Positions 32,428-40,453 of a stretch of DNA of 64,000 bases are shown here, piece by piece. Under the pieces are notes generated by a model. That model saw only the letters and a program-made list of their open reading frames with translations. It did no database searches and was not told the DNA's origin. Source of the stretch: Candidatus Villigracilis adiacens (GTDB taxonomy: Bacteria; Chloroflexota; Anaerolineae; Anaerolineales; Villigracilaceae); the NCBI GenBank assembly GCA_016703605.1, contig JADJBU010000026.1:645066-709065 (forward strand), written 5' to 3'. Made by a program: the position numbers and the translations under genes. Each line of letters begins with the position of its first letter. Position 1 is the stretch's first letter.

Positions 32428-32534
32428 CCGTCATTGCGAGGGCGCACTTGCCTGGCGCCGCGCGCCACAATCCCATCCCTAATTCTGAGATTGCTTCGCC
32501 GCCAAAAAACAAGGACGGCGGCTCGCAATGACGG
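32428..32534. repeat. MITE-like element with 13-bp inverted ends (CCGTCATTGCGAG)
   Basis: A 107-bp element bounded by CCGTCATTGCGAG and its exact complement CTCGCAATGACGG. It carries no gene. It lies just after the nucleotidyltransferase stop codon. Confidence 0.75.
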
Positions 32535-32556
32535 ATGTGCGGTAGCAAACCCGCAT

Positions 32557-33579
32557 TTACAAACCTGTCGAAGGTTCGGCATCCAGCCCATAACCGGCGG
32601 CGAATTCATCGAAGATGATCTCCAGCTCATCGAGGAAGTGGTCAAGTCCGTTCACGCGGTCCTGAAAGCCTTCGATCAATCCCAGGGAATTGCAAGCCGC
32701 CTGCCAGAACTGAAGATGGTCGCCGCCCAGCGCCTGCGAGGAAAAGGTCCAGGTATGAAGCAAGGGCCAGAGCGCGGAAAGAGGCGTCTCCCCCTCCAGC
32801 AGGGCTTTGATGGCTTTCTCATAATAATTCAAGCGGGCAGGGTGAATCCGCGCATCCACACCGGGGGTTTCGCAGGCGACTCGATACGCGGCTTTCCAAT
32901 CCGACAGCCAGCCCCTGACCTGTTCCGCATCCACGCGGTTCGCGCCGATCAAACCATAAACCGCGGCAACCAGCCCGGGCTTTTGAATGGCTTCGGCGCG
33001 GACGGGCAGGTCGAGCAGCAGGCGGCGCTCCCACATCGGCGGACCGCTCAACTCGGCAATTGCGTTAACGGCGTGGAACAAGGACTTCATATACTTGCGG
33101 ATTTCCTTCGGACCCGGCGCGCCCTCAAACTCCGAAAGGTCCATCCAATTGCCGCGCCCGTGCGAGAGGAGCGTGCGGCAGCGTTGAAGCATGAGCGGTG
33201 GTTGTTCGAACTCGAAGCCCGCGCGCAGGCTGGCTTGCACGAAGTCGAAAAATTTCTCGCGCTCGTACAACAGGACGGGATCGTACATCTCATAACCAAG
33301 CCACGGGTCGCCGCGTAACTCGCGCGGATTTTTAAACTCATCTTTTGCGCGGCGGCTGATATCGATGTGAAAATCCGGCGTCAGTTTGACGAACTCGCGC
33401 GGTTTTACCGGCGTCGATTTATGCACAAAGACCAGGTCGATATCCGCCGCGCCGCCCAGCATCGGTTCGGCTCGCAGGGAACCGGTCAGATAGGCGGCGA
33501 CGATATCGGAATCGTTATACGCCCGTTCCTGGACGGTTTCTTTGGCAATGCGTAAAAGGGATTCTCGTGTAACGCGCAT
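32557..33579 (-). CDS. Nucleotidyltransferase-domain protein
   Basis: A 340-residue protein with an N-terminal polymerase beta-like nucleotidyltransferase domain. The motif is LTGSLRAEPMLGGAADIDLVFV, with the first Asp pair present. A mostly helical C-terminal region of about 220 residues is unlike known substrate domains. It could modify a small molecule or protein, as aminoglycoside nucleotidyltransferases do; no substrate is visible. It is 2 bp downstream of the deoxynucleoside kinase gene on the same strand, so the two are co-translated. Confidence 0.78.
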   Translation of the reverse strand: MRVTRESLLRIAKETVQERAYNDSDIVAAYLTGSLRAEPMLGGAADIDLVFVHKSTPVKPREFVKLTPDFHIDISRRAKDEFKNPRELRGDPWLGYEMYDPVLLYEREKFFDFVQASLRAGFEFEQPPLMLQRCRTLLSHGRGNWMDLSEFEGAPGPKEIRKYMKSLFHAVNAIAELSGPPMWERRLLLDLPVRAEAIQKPGLVAAVYGLIGANRVDAEQVRGWLSDWKAAYRVACETPGVDARIHPARLNYYEKAIKALLEGETPLSALWPLLHTWTFSSQALGGDHLQFWQAACNSLGLIEGFQDRVNGLDHFLDELEIIFDEFAAGYGLDAEPSTGL

Positions 33580-33581
33580 GG

Positions 33582-34217
33582 CTATTTCATGGGCAGGGCT
33601 GGCTGGTAGGGCGAAAGCCCCAGCGTTTCGCGGATGCGGTTTTCGATCAACTTTATATGCTCCGCGTTCTGGATAATGTTCAGGTCGTTCGTATCGATCT
33701 TCAAGATCGGCGTATGGTCGTAGGGCTTCGAGAAGAATTCCCCGTATGCCACATTCAACTCGGCGATATAGGCGCGTTCCATCTGGCGTTCATAGGGTCT
33801 ATCGCGGAAGGCGATGCGGCTCATCAATGTATCGGTCGTCGCCTGCAAATAAACAACCAGCTCCGGCTTGGGAATTTTTTCGCCCAGCGCCTCATGGACC
33901 TTGTGATACATCTGCAATTCATCACCCTTCAAATTGATGCCCGCAAACAACGCGTCCTTGGCAAAGGTGTAATCGGCGATCAGGCTTTTTCCGTCGGCAA
34001 GCGCTGCAGGCACATTGCTGTTCTGCTGGCGATAGCGGCTGAGCAAAAAAAAGATCTGCGTCTGAAAGGCATAGCGCGCGCGGTCGGCGTAAAAATCAGA
34101 GAGAAAGGGATTCTCCTCGAACACTTCCAACAAAACTTCGGCTTCAAAGGCTGGCTGCAACAGGCGGGCGAGCGTGGTCTTCCCCACGCCGATCACGCCC
34201 TCGATGGCGATATACAT
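33582..34217 (-). CDS. Deoxynucleoside kinase (second copy)
   Basis: A 211-residue deoxyadenosine/deoxyguanosine kinase-like protein. The P-loop is EGVIGVGKTT (residues 5-14). The DRS motif is changed to ADYTFAKDALF, as in some bacterial dAK/dGK enzymes. The lid Arg residues are in RIAFRDRPYERQM. It differs clearly from the kinase at 30056-30721, so the two probably have different base preferences. The ATG at 34217 has GGGAGA upstream; a longer frame to 34355 enters the divergent gene. Confidence 0.9.
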   Translation of the reverse strand: MYIAIEGVIGVGKTTLARLLQPAFEAEVLLEVFEENPFLSDFYADRARYAFQTQIFFLLSRYRQQNSNVPAALADGKSLIADYTFAKDALFAGINLKGDELQMYHKVHEALGEKIPKPELVVYLQATTDTLMSRIAFRDRPYERQMERAYIAELNVAYGEFFSKPYDHTPILKIDTNDLNIIQNAEHIKLIENRIRETLGLSPYQPALPMK

Positions 34218-34262
34218 GAACAATGTCTCCCGGATGAGATGAACGAAGGATACCATAAATTC

Positions 34263-34291
34263 AAGGATGAAGGATGAATGGTGGATGATTG
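34263..34291. repeat. Short heptamer repeat AAGGATG
   Basis: AAGGATG, AAGGATG, AATGGTG, GATGATT just upstream of the -10 box of the glycosyltransferase gene. Confidence 0.6.
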
Positions 34292-34297
34292 TATAAT
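34292..34297 (+). promoter_or_regulatory. -10 box TATAAT, leaderless start of a glycosyltransferase
   Basis: TATAAT ends 6 nt before the ATG at 34304 with no ribosome site. Confidence 0.6.
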
Positions 34298-34303
34298 GTT
34301 GGG

Positions 34304-35359
34304 ATGACAAAGATTTGCATTGTGCCGCGCGTGGAAGGGACGGGCGGCATGGCATCGTTCCGTTTAAAATTTGAAGAGGGATTACGCGTCCGCGGCATTG
34401 ATCTGACTCACAAACTGGGTGACAACGCCGACGCCGTTCTCGTCCTCGCAGGCACGCGCTTCATACCTGACCTGGGGCGGGTCCGCCGACGGGGCATTCG
34501 CGTCGTCCAAAGGTTGGACGGGATCAACTGGGTGCATCGCGTGAAATGGTCGGGAGTGAGATACACCGTCCGCGCCGTGTATGGGAACGCCATGCTCGCG
34601 CTGATCCGAAATCGCTTTGCAGACCGGGTGATCTACCAAAGTGAATTCATCCGCGGATGGTGGCAGGACTGGTACGGAGTTGCAAACGCTCCCGCAACCG
34701 TCATCCACAACGGAATTGACCTGGACGCCTACGCGCAAAGCGGAGAGGGTGACCGCCCCACAGACCGCTATCGAATGCTGCTTCTCGAAGGCAGCCTCGC
34801 CCGCGGGTTGAACTCCGGTCTGTTTCATGCTGTGGAGGCTGCAAAAAAACTTTCCGAAAAATACCCGATGGAAGTCGTCGTCGCCGGGACGGTAGACGAA
34901 AGCACTCAAAATAAAATCAACTCCTTGATCCAATACGCTCAAGGCGGCGTCCCCGCTGCCGGGGACGGCGGCATAAGCAAATTAAATATAAAATTCCTCG
35001 ACACTGTTCCCCGGGCAGACGTACCCAAACTCGCCCGCTCCTCCCACCTGATGTATTCCGCCGAAGTCAACCCGCCCTGCCCCAACTCGGTCATCGAAGC
35101 GCTGGCGTGCGGGTTGCCCGTCATCGGCTTCGATACGGGTTCACTCAAGGAACTGGTCGGCGGAGAGGCGGGTGTGATCGTCCCTTATGGAGCGAATCCC
35201 TGGAAGTTGGAAACGCCCAATATCGCCGGGCTTGCGGCTTCGGCGGAGTCTGTGCTGGAGAAACAGAATCAATTCCGGGCGGCGGCTCGGAGGCGGGCGG
35301 AGGAAAAGTTCGGGCTGGATGCGATGGTGGAGGCATATCTCAAGGTGTTGTTGGGATAA
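34304..35359 (+). CDS. Glycosyltransferase family 4 / group 1
   Basis: A 351-residue GT-B glycosyltransferase. The N-terminal Gly-rich loop is EGTGGMASF. The C-terminal nucleotide-sugar site is NPPCPNSVIEALACGLPVIGFD, a clear E-x7-E motif variant. It probably adds sugars to a surface polysaccharide or lipid. It is followed by a small NTF2-like gene and a second glycosyltransferase on the same strand. The TATAAT box sets the start. Confidence 0.88.
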   Translation: MTKICIVPRVEGTGGMASFRLKFEEGLRVRGIDLTHKLGDNADAVLVLAGTRFIPDLGRVRRRGIRVVQRLDGINWVHRVKWSGVRYTVRAVYGNAMLALIRNRFADRVIYQSEFIRGWWQDWYGVANAPATVIHNGIDLDAYAQSGEGDRPTDRYRMLLLEGSLARGLNSGLFHAVEAAKKLSEKYPMEVVVAGTVDESTQNKINSLIQYAQGGVPAAGDGGISKLNIKFLDTVPRADVPKLARSSHLMYSAEVNPPCPNSVIEALACGLPVIGFDTGSLKELVGGEAGVIVPYGANPWKLETPNIAGLAASAESVLEKQNQFRAAARRRAEEKFGLDAMVEAYLKVLLG

Positions 35360-35373
35360 TTGGTAAATGGAGA

Positions 35374-35397
35374 CTTGTCCTGAGCGAAGTCGAAGGA
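35374..35397. repeat. Dispersed repeat CTTGTCCTGAGCGAAGTCG
   Basis: A copy of the CTTGTCCTGAGC...TCGAAGG family, also at 56053-56075, inside a gene at 35992-36013 and reversed at 61695-61717. Confidence 0.7.
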
Positions 35398-35409
35398 TTG
35401 GAGATTCGG

Positions 35410-35829
35410 ATGGATAACGAAATTCACGAATTTTTATTGAAGCATTTGCAGGGCATCATGAACAACGACATCGCTTCGTATCACGAAACGACGGCGGAGG
35501 ATCTGACCCTGTACGAGTGGTGGGTCGCGCCGCACCGGTTGGACGGGCTGCCCTTCCATGAGTTCATGATGAACTCGAACGCTGAGCGCGGCGCGGTCTT
35601 CGGCGCGGAACAGACAGGCAAGACGCGCTTCGATCTATCGAACCTGCATATTCAACGCTACAGCGATACTGCGATTGCAAGTTACACATTGCTGATAAGC
35701 ACTTCATCCTCTGCGGGCGTGCAGGTGGCTGCGCACAACGAGAGCCGCGTAATGGTGAAGATTAACAATGCCTGGAAAGTGGCGCATGTGCATAAATCAC
35801 CGGCATATTCCGCGCCGCATGTTGGGTAA
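35410..35829 (+). CDS. NTF2-like (CaMKII association / SnoaL-type) protein
   Basis: A 139-residue small cone-fold protein. The opening helix HEFLLKHLQGIMNNDIASYHETTAEDLTLYEWWVAPHRLDG (key residues YHETTAEDLTLYEW) and the closing ESRVMVKINNAWKVAHVHKSP are typical of calcium/calmodulin-kinase-II-association-like proteins. These bind small molecules or act as scaffolds; no catalytic set is evident. It lies between two glycosyltransferases, 50 bp after the first and 3 bp before the second. The ATG has weak GGAGATTCGG upstream. Confidence 0.8.
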   Translation: MDNEIHEFLLKHLQGIMNNDIASYHETTAEDLTLYEWWVAPHRLDGLPFHEFMMNSNAERGAVFGAEQTGKTRFDLSNLHIQRYSDTAIASYTLLISTSSSAGVQVAAHNESRVMVKINNAWKVAHVHKSPAYSAPHVG

Positions 35830-35832
35830 GCG

Positions 35833-36912
35833 ATGAACTTCAAAGGCAAATTAGGTTTACAGCAGCGCGTTCTGCCGGGTTATCGCGTTCCGTTCTTCGA
35901 TTTGCTGGCAAGTCGCTGTGAAGGCGGCATGAGTTTGTTGGCGGGTCAGTCCCGCCCTGAAGAAATGATCGCCGATGGGGAAACGCAAACTCGCCCTGAG
36001 CATGGTCGAAGGGTCGCAAAACGCGCGATGGCGGATAATCTTCATCTATTCGGCGGCTCGTTTTACTTCTGCTATCAGCGCGGATTCATTGACTGGCTCA
36101 ACCATTGGAATCCCGATGCGCTCATCATGGAAGCCAACCCGCGCTACCTCGCCTCTCCCTCCGCCGTGAGTTGGATGCGCAAACGCGGACGGCGAGTCTT
36201 AGGCTGGGGCTTGGGCGCGCCAAAACAAAGCGGACTCTGGAAACGCTTCATCGGTCAATTCGACGGGATGATCGCCTACAGTCAGCGCGGGGCGGAGGAA
36301 TATGCTGCGCTTGGCTTTCCGCGCGAGAAGATCTTCGTGGCGCATAATTCGGTTTCGCCTGCGCCTGAAAAACCAGACGATAAACCCTTGACGATAGACC
36401 ATGCGACTATTCTGTTCGTGGGACGTTTACAAGCCCGCAAACGAGTTGACTCCCTGCTCCGCGCCTGCGCAGAAATGGAATCCAAACCTCATCTGCTTAT
36501 TGTCGGTGATGGACCGGAGCGCGAGGCGTTGCAAACATTGGCAAAGGAAGTCTATCCATCCGCAGAATTCATCGGCGCAAAACACGGCGCGGAGTTGAAG
36601 CCGTACTTCCAGCAGGCAGACTTGTTTGTCCTGCCCGGGACCGGCGGACTCGCCGTCCAGGAAGCGATGAGTTACGGCTTGCCCGTCGTCGTCGCCAAGG
36701 GAGACGGTACACAGGATGACCTCGTCCGCGAAGCGAACGGCTGGCAGATCGAGCCGGAGAATTACGACGCGTTGGTCGCTGCAATAAAAAACGCGCTGTC
36801 TGATACAGCGCGTCTGCGGGAAATGGGGAAAGAGTCGTTTCGGATCGTTTTGGAGGAGATCAACATCGAAAAGATGGTGGATGCGTTCGTGAGGGCATTG
36901 AACTCGGTTTAG
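35833..36912 (+). CDS. Glycosyltransferase family 4 / group 1
   Basis: A 359-residue GT-B glycosyltransferase. The donor site includes ILFVGRLQARKRVDSLL and LFVLPGTGGLAVQEAMSYGLPVVV. The segment GFIDWLNHWNPDALIMEANPRYL is typical of a subgroup with the sugar acceptor unknown. Residues of about 53-61 (TRPEHGRRV) are encoded by a copy of the CTGAGC...TCGAAGG repeat and may be an insertion. It begins 3 bp after the NTF2-like gene. Confidence 0.86.
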   Translation: MNFKGKLGLQQRVLPGYRVPFFDLLASRCEGGMSLLAGQSRPEEMIADGETQTRPEHGRRVAKRAMADNLHLFGGSFYFCYQRGFIDWLNHWNPDALIMEANPRYLASPSAVSWMRKRGRRVLGWGLGAPKQSGLWKRFIGQFDGMIAYSQRGAEEYAALGFPREKIFVAHNSVSPAPEKPDDKPLTIDHATILFVGRLQARKRVDSLLRACAEMESKPHLLIVGDGPEREALQTLAKEVYPSAEFIGAKHGAELKPYFQQADLFVLPGTGGLAVQEAMSYGLPVVVAKGDGTQDDLVREANGWQIEPENYDALVAAIKNALSDTARLREMGKESFRIVLEEINIEKMVDAFVRALNSV

Positions 36913-36921
36913 ACTCGTACC

Positions 36922-36956
36922 GCAACCTTCAGGTTGCCAACGACAAGATAAATCTT
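36922..36956. repeat. Two short palindromes between convergent genes
   Basis: GCAACCTTCAGGTTGC and CAAGATAAATCTTG; either may end transcription between the glycosyltransferase and the PH-like gene. Confidence 0.45.
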
Positions 36957-36963
36957 GCGACAC

Positions 36964-37386
36964 TCACCCTGCCGCCTGGTAAAAATTCACCAACGTCTCG
37001 ATGAACTGCTTCTGACCCGAAGCGTAATGCGTGGCAAGCGAGTTCAGGCGGAAGACGAAGGTCGCGCCGTCCTTGAGTTCGATGGCGATCATTTTTTGAT
37101 TCAAGAATCCGCTTGGTTTAACGGATTTTATGTCCGCATAGGGAATATCGCTCAAGCCTTTGTTCTCCATCTTCAGCGAGACGATGCCCATCTCAGTGGC
37201 GATGATGAACATCCGTTTGCGGGTCAGGGCGGCGAAGTAGTATCCGCCGCCGATCAGGCTCAAACCATTCGTCAGGATGACGGTTTTCAAGGATTTGGTG
37301 AAGAGAAAACCTGTGAGCGCGATCCCCTCCCCCGGCGTGAGGTGAGGCGCAAGTTCCCTGTGGACGAATTCGTCGTATTTGTGCAT
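36964..37386 (-). CDS. PH-like domain protein
   Basis: A 140-residue protein resembling bacterial PH-like domains. The middle has two hydrophobic stretches (TGFLFTKSLKTVILTNGLSLIGGGYYFAAL, key part VILTNGLSLIGG) followed by the beta-strand set RKRMFIIAT, SDIPYADIKSVKP and KMIAIELKDGATFVFRL. The order 'turn-strand-KSVK' is typical of bPH domains that bind membranes or proteins. Function unknown. The ATG has AAAGGAA upstream. It is 15 bp after the HAD gene on the same strand. Confidence 0.7.
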   Translation of the reverse strand: MHKYDEFVHRELAPHLTPGEGIALTGFLFTKSLKTVILTNGLSLIGGGYYFAALTRKRMFIIATEMGIVSLKMENKGLSDIPYADIKSVKPSGFLNQKMIAIELKDGATFVFRLNSLATHYASGQKQFIETLVNFYQAAG

Positions 37387-37401
37387 GTTCCATTCCTTTC
37401 G

Positions 37402-38058
37402 TTATTCATACCATCCGGTATCGCCGAATATCTCCCATCCGCGTTCCTGCGCGATCTTTTTCAACTTCGCATCGGGGTACACCGCCACGGGATGGTCCGC
37501 TTTTTCGAGCATGGGCACATCCAGGATCGTATCGCCGTATGCAACATCAACCTTATCCACACCGAGGCGGGACAGCACCTGTTCGATTTTCTTTTCGTTC
37601 GCCACCAATCCACCGACCATTCGCAACCGTCCGTTGACGATCTCGGTCGGCGTGCCAATCACATCTGCGCCGATGCGGCGGGCGAAGGGCTCGATAAACG
37701 GTTCGACGACGCTGCTGGCAATATAGACCCTCGCCCCTTCTTCGCGATGTTTGATAAGACGCGTCACCACATCCACGCGGCGTTTTTTCCAGAAATCATG
37801 CTCTACGATCCACTCTGAAGCATCGCGGACATTTTCAGGCGTGGCATTCTTGATATAAGCAAGGCTGTTCACCATTAGTTTTTGCCCCCATTCCTGCCAG
37901 TCGATCACCCCCCGCTTTGCAAGCAGGTAGCCGGGCATAATGGACGCCATGTACCAATTCGCGCGGGCTTTGCTTTGATTGTGCTTCACCCAATCCATCA
38001 GCCCAAGAAAAGGCGAGCCGGTGGTGAGCGTTCCCATCATGTCTGATACGACGATCAT
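37402..38058 (-). CDS. HAD-superfamily protein, SerB-like, with altered motif I
   Basis: A 218-residue haloacid-dehalogenase-fold protein. Motif I is D6-M-M-G-T where phosphatases have DxDxT, so the second Asp (the general acid/base) is Met8. The other motifs are normal: ASSVVEP (II), NEKK (III Lys) and GDTILDVPML (IV). The cap resembles phosphoserine phosphatase (SerB/PSP) and PlsC-linked HAD1 enzymes. Without the second Asp, hydrolysis would be slowed or lost. Its ATG overlaps the sulfatase stop (ATGA), so the two are coupled. Confidence 0.82.
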   Translation of the reverse strand: MIVVSDMMGTLTTGSPFLGLMDWVKHNQSKARANWYMASIMPGYLLAKRGVIDWQEWGQKLMVNSLAYIKNATPENVRDASEWIVEHDFWKKRRVDVVTRLIKHREEGARVYIASSVVEPFIEPFARRIGADVIGTPTEIVNGRLRMVGGLVANEKKIEQVLSRLGVDKVDVAYGDTILDVPMLEKADHPVAVYPDAKLKKIAQERGWEIFGDTGWYE

Positions 38059-39536
38059 TGATTCTCCTTCTTCAAATCCTCTTCCAGCAAACGGCAGGCG
38101 GATGCTTCGCACTCCATCAGCGCCTCCAACCGGACGTGGAGCCGACTCAGCGTTTCGGGGCTTAATCTCCCCGCCAGGTTTTCCAGCTGGTACGGGTCGG
38201 CTTGCAAATCATAGAATTCGATCTCGCCGTTGGCATATTCCACATAGACATAACCCTCCCCGCGAATGCCGCGGAATGCGCCGCCAACGATATCAACCAG
38301 CAGGTTATCTGTCTCCGGGTCTTTCAGGGCTTCATCAATAGCCTCTTCATCAATATACCCGAACTCTATCAAGAGACCATCCCGCCAGGGTACTTCCTCC
38401 CCGGTCAAACATGGCAGGAAGGAACGACCGTCCACAAAATCGGGAATGTCCACGCCGGTCATTTCTGCAATCGTCGGGGCAAGGTCAATGTTGGCGGTCA
38501 TCTGCGGGACGGTCGTCCCCGGCTCGATGCCCGGACCGCGCACCATCAGCGGCGCGCGGATGTCTTCTTCATAAGGCGTGCCTTTTCCGGAGGGCAGGCG
38601 GTGTTCGCCGAGGCGAAATCCGTTATCGGAGACGAAGAAGATGTATGTGTTTTCGAGCTGCCCCGTCTCTTCGAGAGATCGAACCAGTCCTTCCACCAAT
38701 TCATCCACCGCTTGAAGCGAAGCGACGCGCCCGGCAAAGGCGTTGTTCGCGTCGCCTTCATCGAACTCGTCGCCGGTTTGCGTCAGAGATTGGATGATCT
38801 GCGGCTTGTCGCTGATGTCCGTTTCGTTGAACGAAGGTTTTTGCGGATAGGTCAGGGCGGAGTCCACTGCCGAATGGCGCGGGGCAGGCGTCGCGGGTCC
38901 GTGAGGCGCGTACACCGAAGCGAGAAGGAAAAAGGGAGAATCGGCTGCGACGCTCGATTCGATAAAGGCGAGGGACTTCTCCAAAATCAGATCGGTGCTG
39001 TACTCTTCGGGAGAGTCGCCGTAGGAGACGAGCGTCCCGTTTTCGTTCATGGTGTAGTTGAAATAAAAATCGCCGTCGTCGTTCTCGGCAATGAACGCCG
39101 CCCAATCCGTCCAGCCGGGCGGGACGTAATTCCTCCCGGCATTGACCGGATAGTTGTTGAGATATTTTCCGAAGAGCGCCGTGCGATACCCCGCATCTTG
39201 CAGCCAGACCGCCAGCGTGCTTTCTTCTTCTTGCAGTTTGAAGAAACGCGCAAAGCCGGGCGAGTTTTCGAGAATATCGGTATTGTGCGCGTACTGTCCG
39301 CGCAGCATGGACGAGCGCGACGGGCAGCAGATGGGTGTGGTGATGAAATAATTTTCAAACGTCGCGCCCTGTTCGCCGATGAGTTGATTCGTTTTTGGCA
39401 TGTAGGGCATCAAGGTCATGTCCATGTCGTCGGTCAGAATGATGATGACATTCGGCGAATCTTTGAACGGATTGTTCATCGCGCAGCCGCTCAACAGGGC
39501 AAGCATGATGATGGCAATGATGATCTTCTTTTGCAT
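38055..39536 (-). CDS. Sulfatase lipoprotein
   Basis: A 493-residue sulfatase exported as a lipoprotein (lipobox LSGC). The sulfatase signature ICCPSRSSMLRGQ holds the Cys that is turned into formylglycine. NVIIILTDDMDMTLMP carries the metal-binding Asp pair, and FVSDNGFRLGEH and GKGTPYEEDIRAPLMVRGPG are the later ligands. It resembles the N-acetylglucosamine-6-sulfatase group. The ATG at 39536 has CGGAG upstream, so the longer frame to 39578 is not used. It is followed by the coupled HAD gene. Confidence 0.92.
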   Translation of the reverse strand: MQKKIIIAIIMLALLSGCAMNNPFKDSPNVIIILTDDMDMTLMPYMPKTNQLIGEQGATFENYFITTPICCPSRSSMLRGQYAHNTDILENSPGFARFFKLQEEESTLAVWLQDAGYRTALFGKYLNNYPVNAGRNYVPPGWTDWAAFIAENDDGDFYFNYTMNENGTLVSYGDSPEEYSTDLILEKSLAFIESSVAADSPFFLLASVYAPHGPATPAPRHSAVDSALTYPQKPSFNETDISDKPQIIQSLTQTGDEFDEGDANNAFAGRVASLQAVDELVEGLVRSLEETGQLENTYIFFVSDNGFRLGEHRLPSGKGTPYEEDIRAPLMVRGPGIEPGTTVPQMTANIDLAPTIAEMTGVDIPDFVDGRSFLPCLTGEEVPWRDGLLIEFGYIDEEAIDEALKDPETDNLLVDIVGGAFRGIRGEGYVYVEYANGEIEFYDLQADPYQLENLAGRLSPETLSRLHVRLEALMECEASACRLLEEDLKKENQ

Positions 39537-39547
39537 AAAACTCCGTA

Positions 39548-39607
39548 GGGCGGGTTTCCAACCCGCCATATTCTCCATTCAACAAAAACGTCAGGCTGCA
39601 AGCCTGA
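39548..39607. repeat. Two short hairpins between SDR and sulfatase
   Basis: GGCGGGTTTCCAACCCGCC and GTCAGGCTGCAAGCCTGAC. Each is a perfect or near-perfect stem with a tiny loop. Confidence 0.5.
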
Positions 39608-39624
39608 CCTGCAAAATGATTTTA

Positions 39625-40398
39625 TCATTGCGCCGTATTACCGCCGTCCACCAGCAAAAGATGACCCGTTACAAACGAAGATTCATCCGACGCCAGAAAC
39701 ACCACCGCATTGGCGATCTCCTCCGGCTTTCCAAAACGCCCCATCGGAATATACGCGCTTGATTCCTTGATCGCCTCCTCCAACGTCACCGGGTCGGAGC
39801 CTTCAAAATATCCCTTCTCCATCCAGCGATCCACGAACGTATCGCCCGGGCAAACCGCATTCACGCGGATTCCATCGCGCGCAAAATCCAACGCCATCGC
39901 CTTCGTCATCATCCCCACCGCGCCCTTGCTCATGATATATGGAAAAGCATTCCTGCCCGCCACCACCGACCAATCCGAACCGTTATTGATAATCACACCG
40001 CCGCCCTGTTTCTTCATCTGCGGCAACATCAACTGACACATCTTCCACACCGCCGTCACATTGATATTCAACGTATCCTGCCAAGTCTCATCGCTCGTCG
40101 TCTCGGCAGTCCCCTTCGTAACGATGCCCGCGTTGTTAAACAAAATATCAATGCGATTAAATTCCTTAAGCGCGGCTTCGACGACTCTCAAGCAGTCTTC
40201 GCCCTTTGAGTGATCCGCCTCTACGAACACGCATCGGACTCCCTTTGACCTGCATTCCGCTTCGACAGCCTTCCCCAGGCTGACGCGTCGCCCGGTGACG
40301 ACCAAATCCGCGCCCTCCCCGGCGAAGCGCAGAGCCGTCGCCATTCCAATGCCGGATGTCGCTCCGGTGATGATGGCGGTTTTGTTTTTCAGTCTCAT
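39625..40398 (-). CDS. Short-chain dehydrogenase/reductase
   Basis: A 257-residue classical SDR. The NAD(P) loop TGATSGIG, the NNAG strand, the catalytic Ser in NNGSDWSVV, Y-IMS-K (YIMSKGAVG) and PGDTFVDRW are all in place. It probably oxidises or reduces a sugar or alcohol; the family is too broad to say more. The ATG at 40398 follows AAGGAGAAA. It is transcribed away from mutS2. Confidence 0.93.
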   Translation of the reverse strand: MRLKNKTAIITGATSGIGMATALRFAGEGADLVVTGRRVSLGKAVEAECRSKGVRCVFVEADHSKGEDCLRVVEAALKEFNRIDILFNNAGIVTKGTAETTSDETWQDTLNINVTAVWKMCQLMLPQMKKQGGGVIINNGSDWSVVAGRNAFPYIMSKGAVGMMTKAMALDFARDGIRVNAVCPGDTFVDRWMEKGYFEGSDPVTLEEAIKESSAYIPMGRFGKPEEIANAVVFLASDESSFVTGHLLLVDGGNTAQ

Positions 40399-40409
40399 GG
40401 TTTCTCCTT

Positions 40410-40437
40410 GTAGCACAAGTCTATAGACTTGCGCTAC
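40410..40437. repeat. Hairpin GTAGCACAAGTC-TATA-GACTTGCGCTAC
   Basis: A 12-bp stem with one A-C mismatch between the two divergent genes; related in its GTAGCGC ends to hairpins at 28586 and 61683. Confidence 0.55.
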
Positions 40438-40439
40438 AG

Positions 40440-40445
40440 TATAAT
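40440..40445 (+). promoter_or_regulatory. -10 box TATAAT, leaderless start of mutS2
   Basis: TATAAT ends 8 nt before the ATG at 40454; no ribosome site. Confidence 0.55.
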
Positions 40446-40453
40446 CCCCCATC

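Noticed and set aside
38202..39548. Plus-strand open frame of 448 codons over the sulfatase
   Set aside because: The minus strand has the complete sulfatase signature; the antisense frame has no motif.
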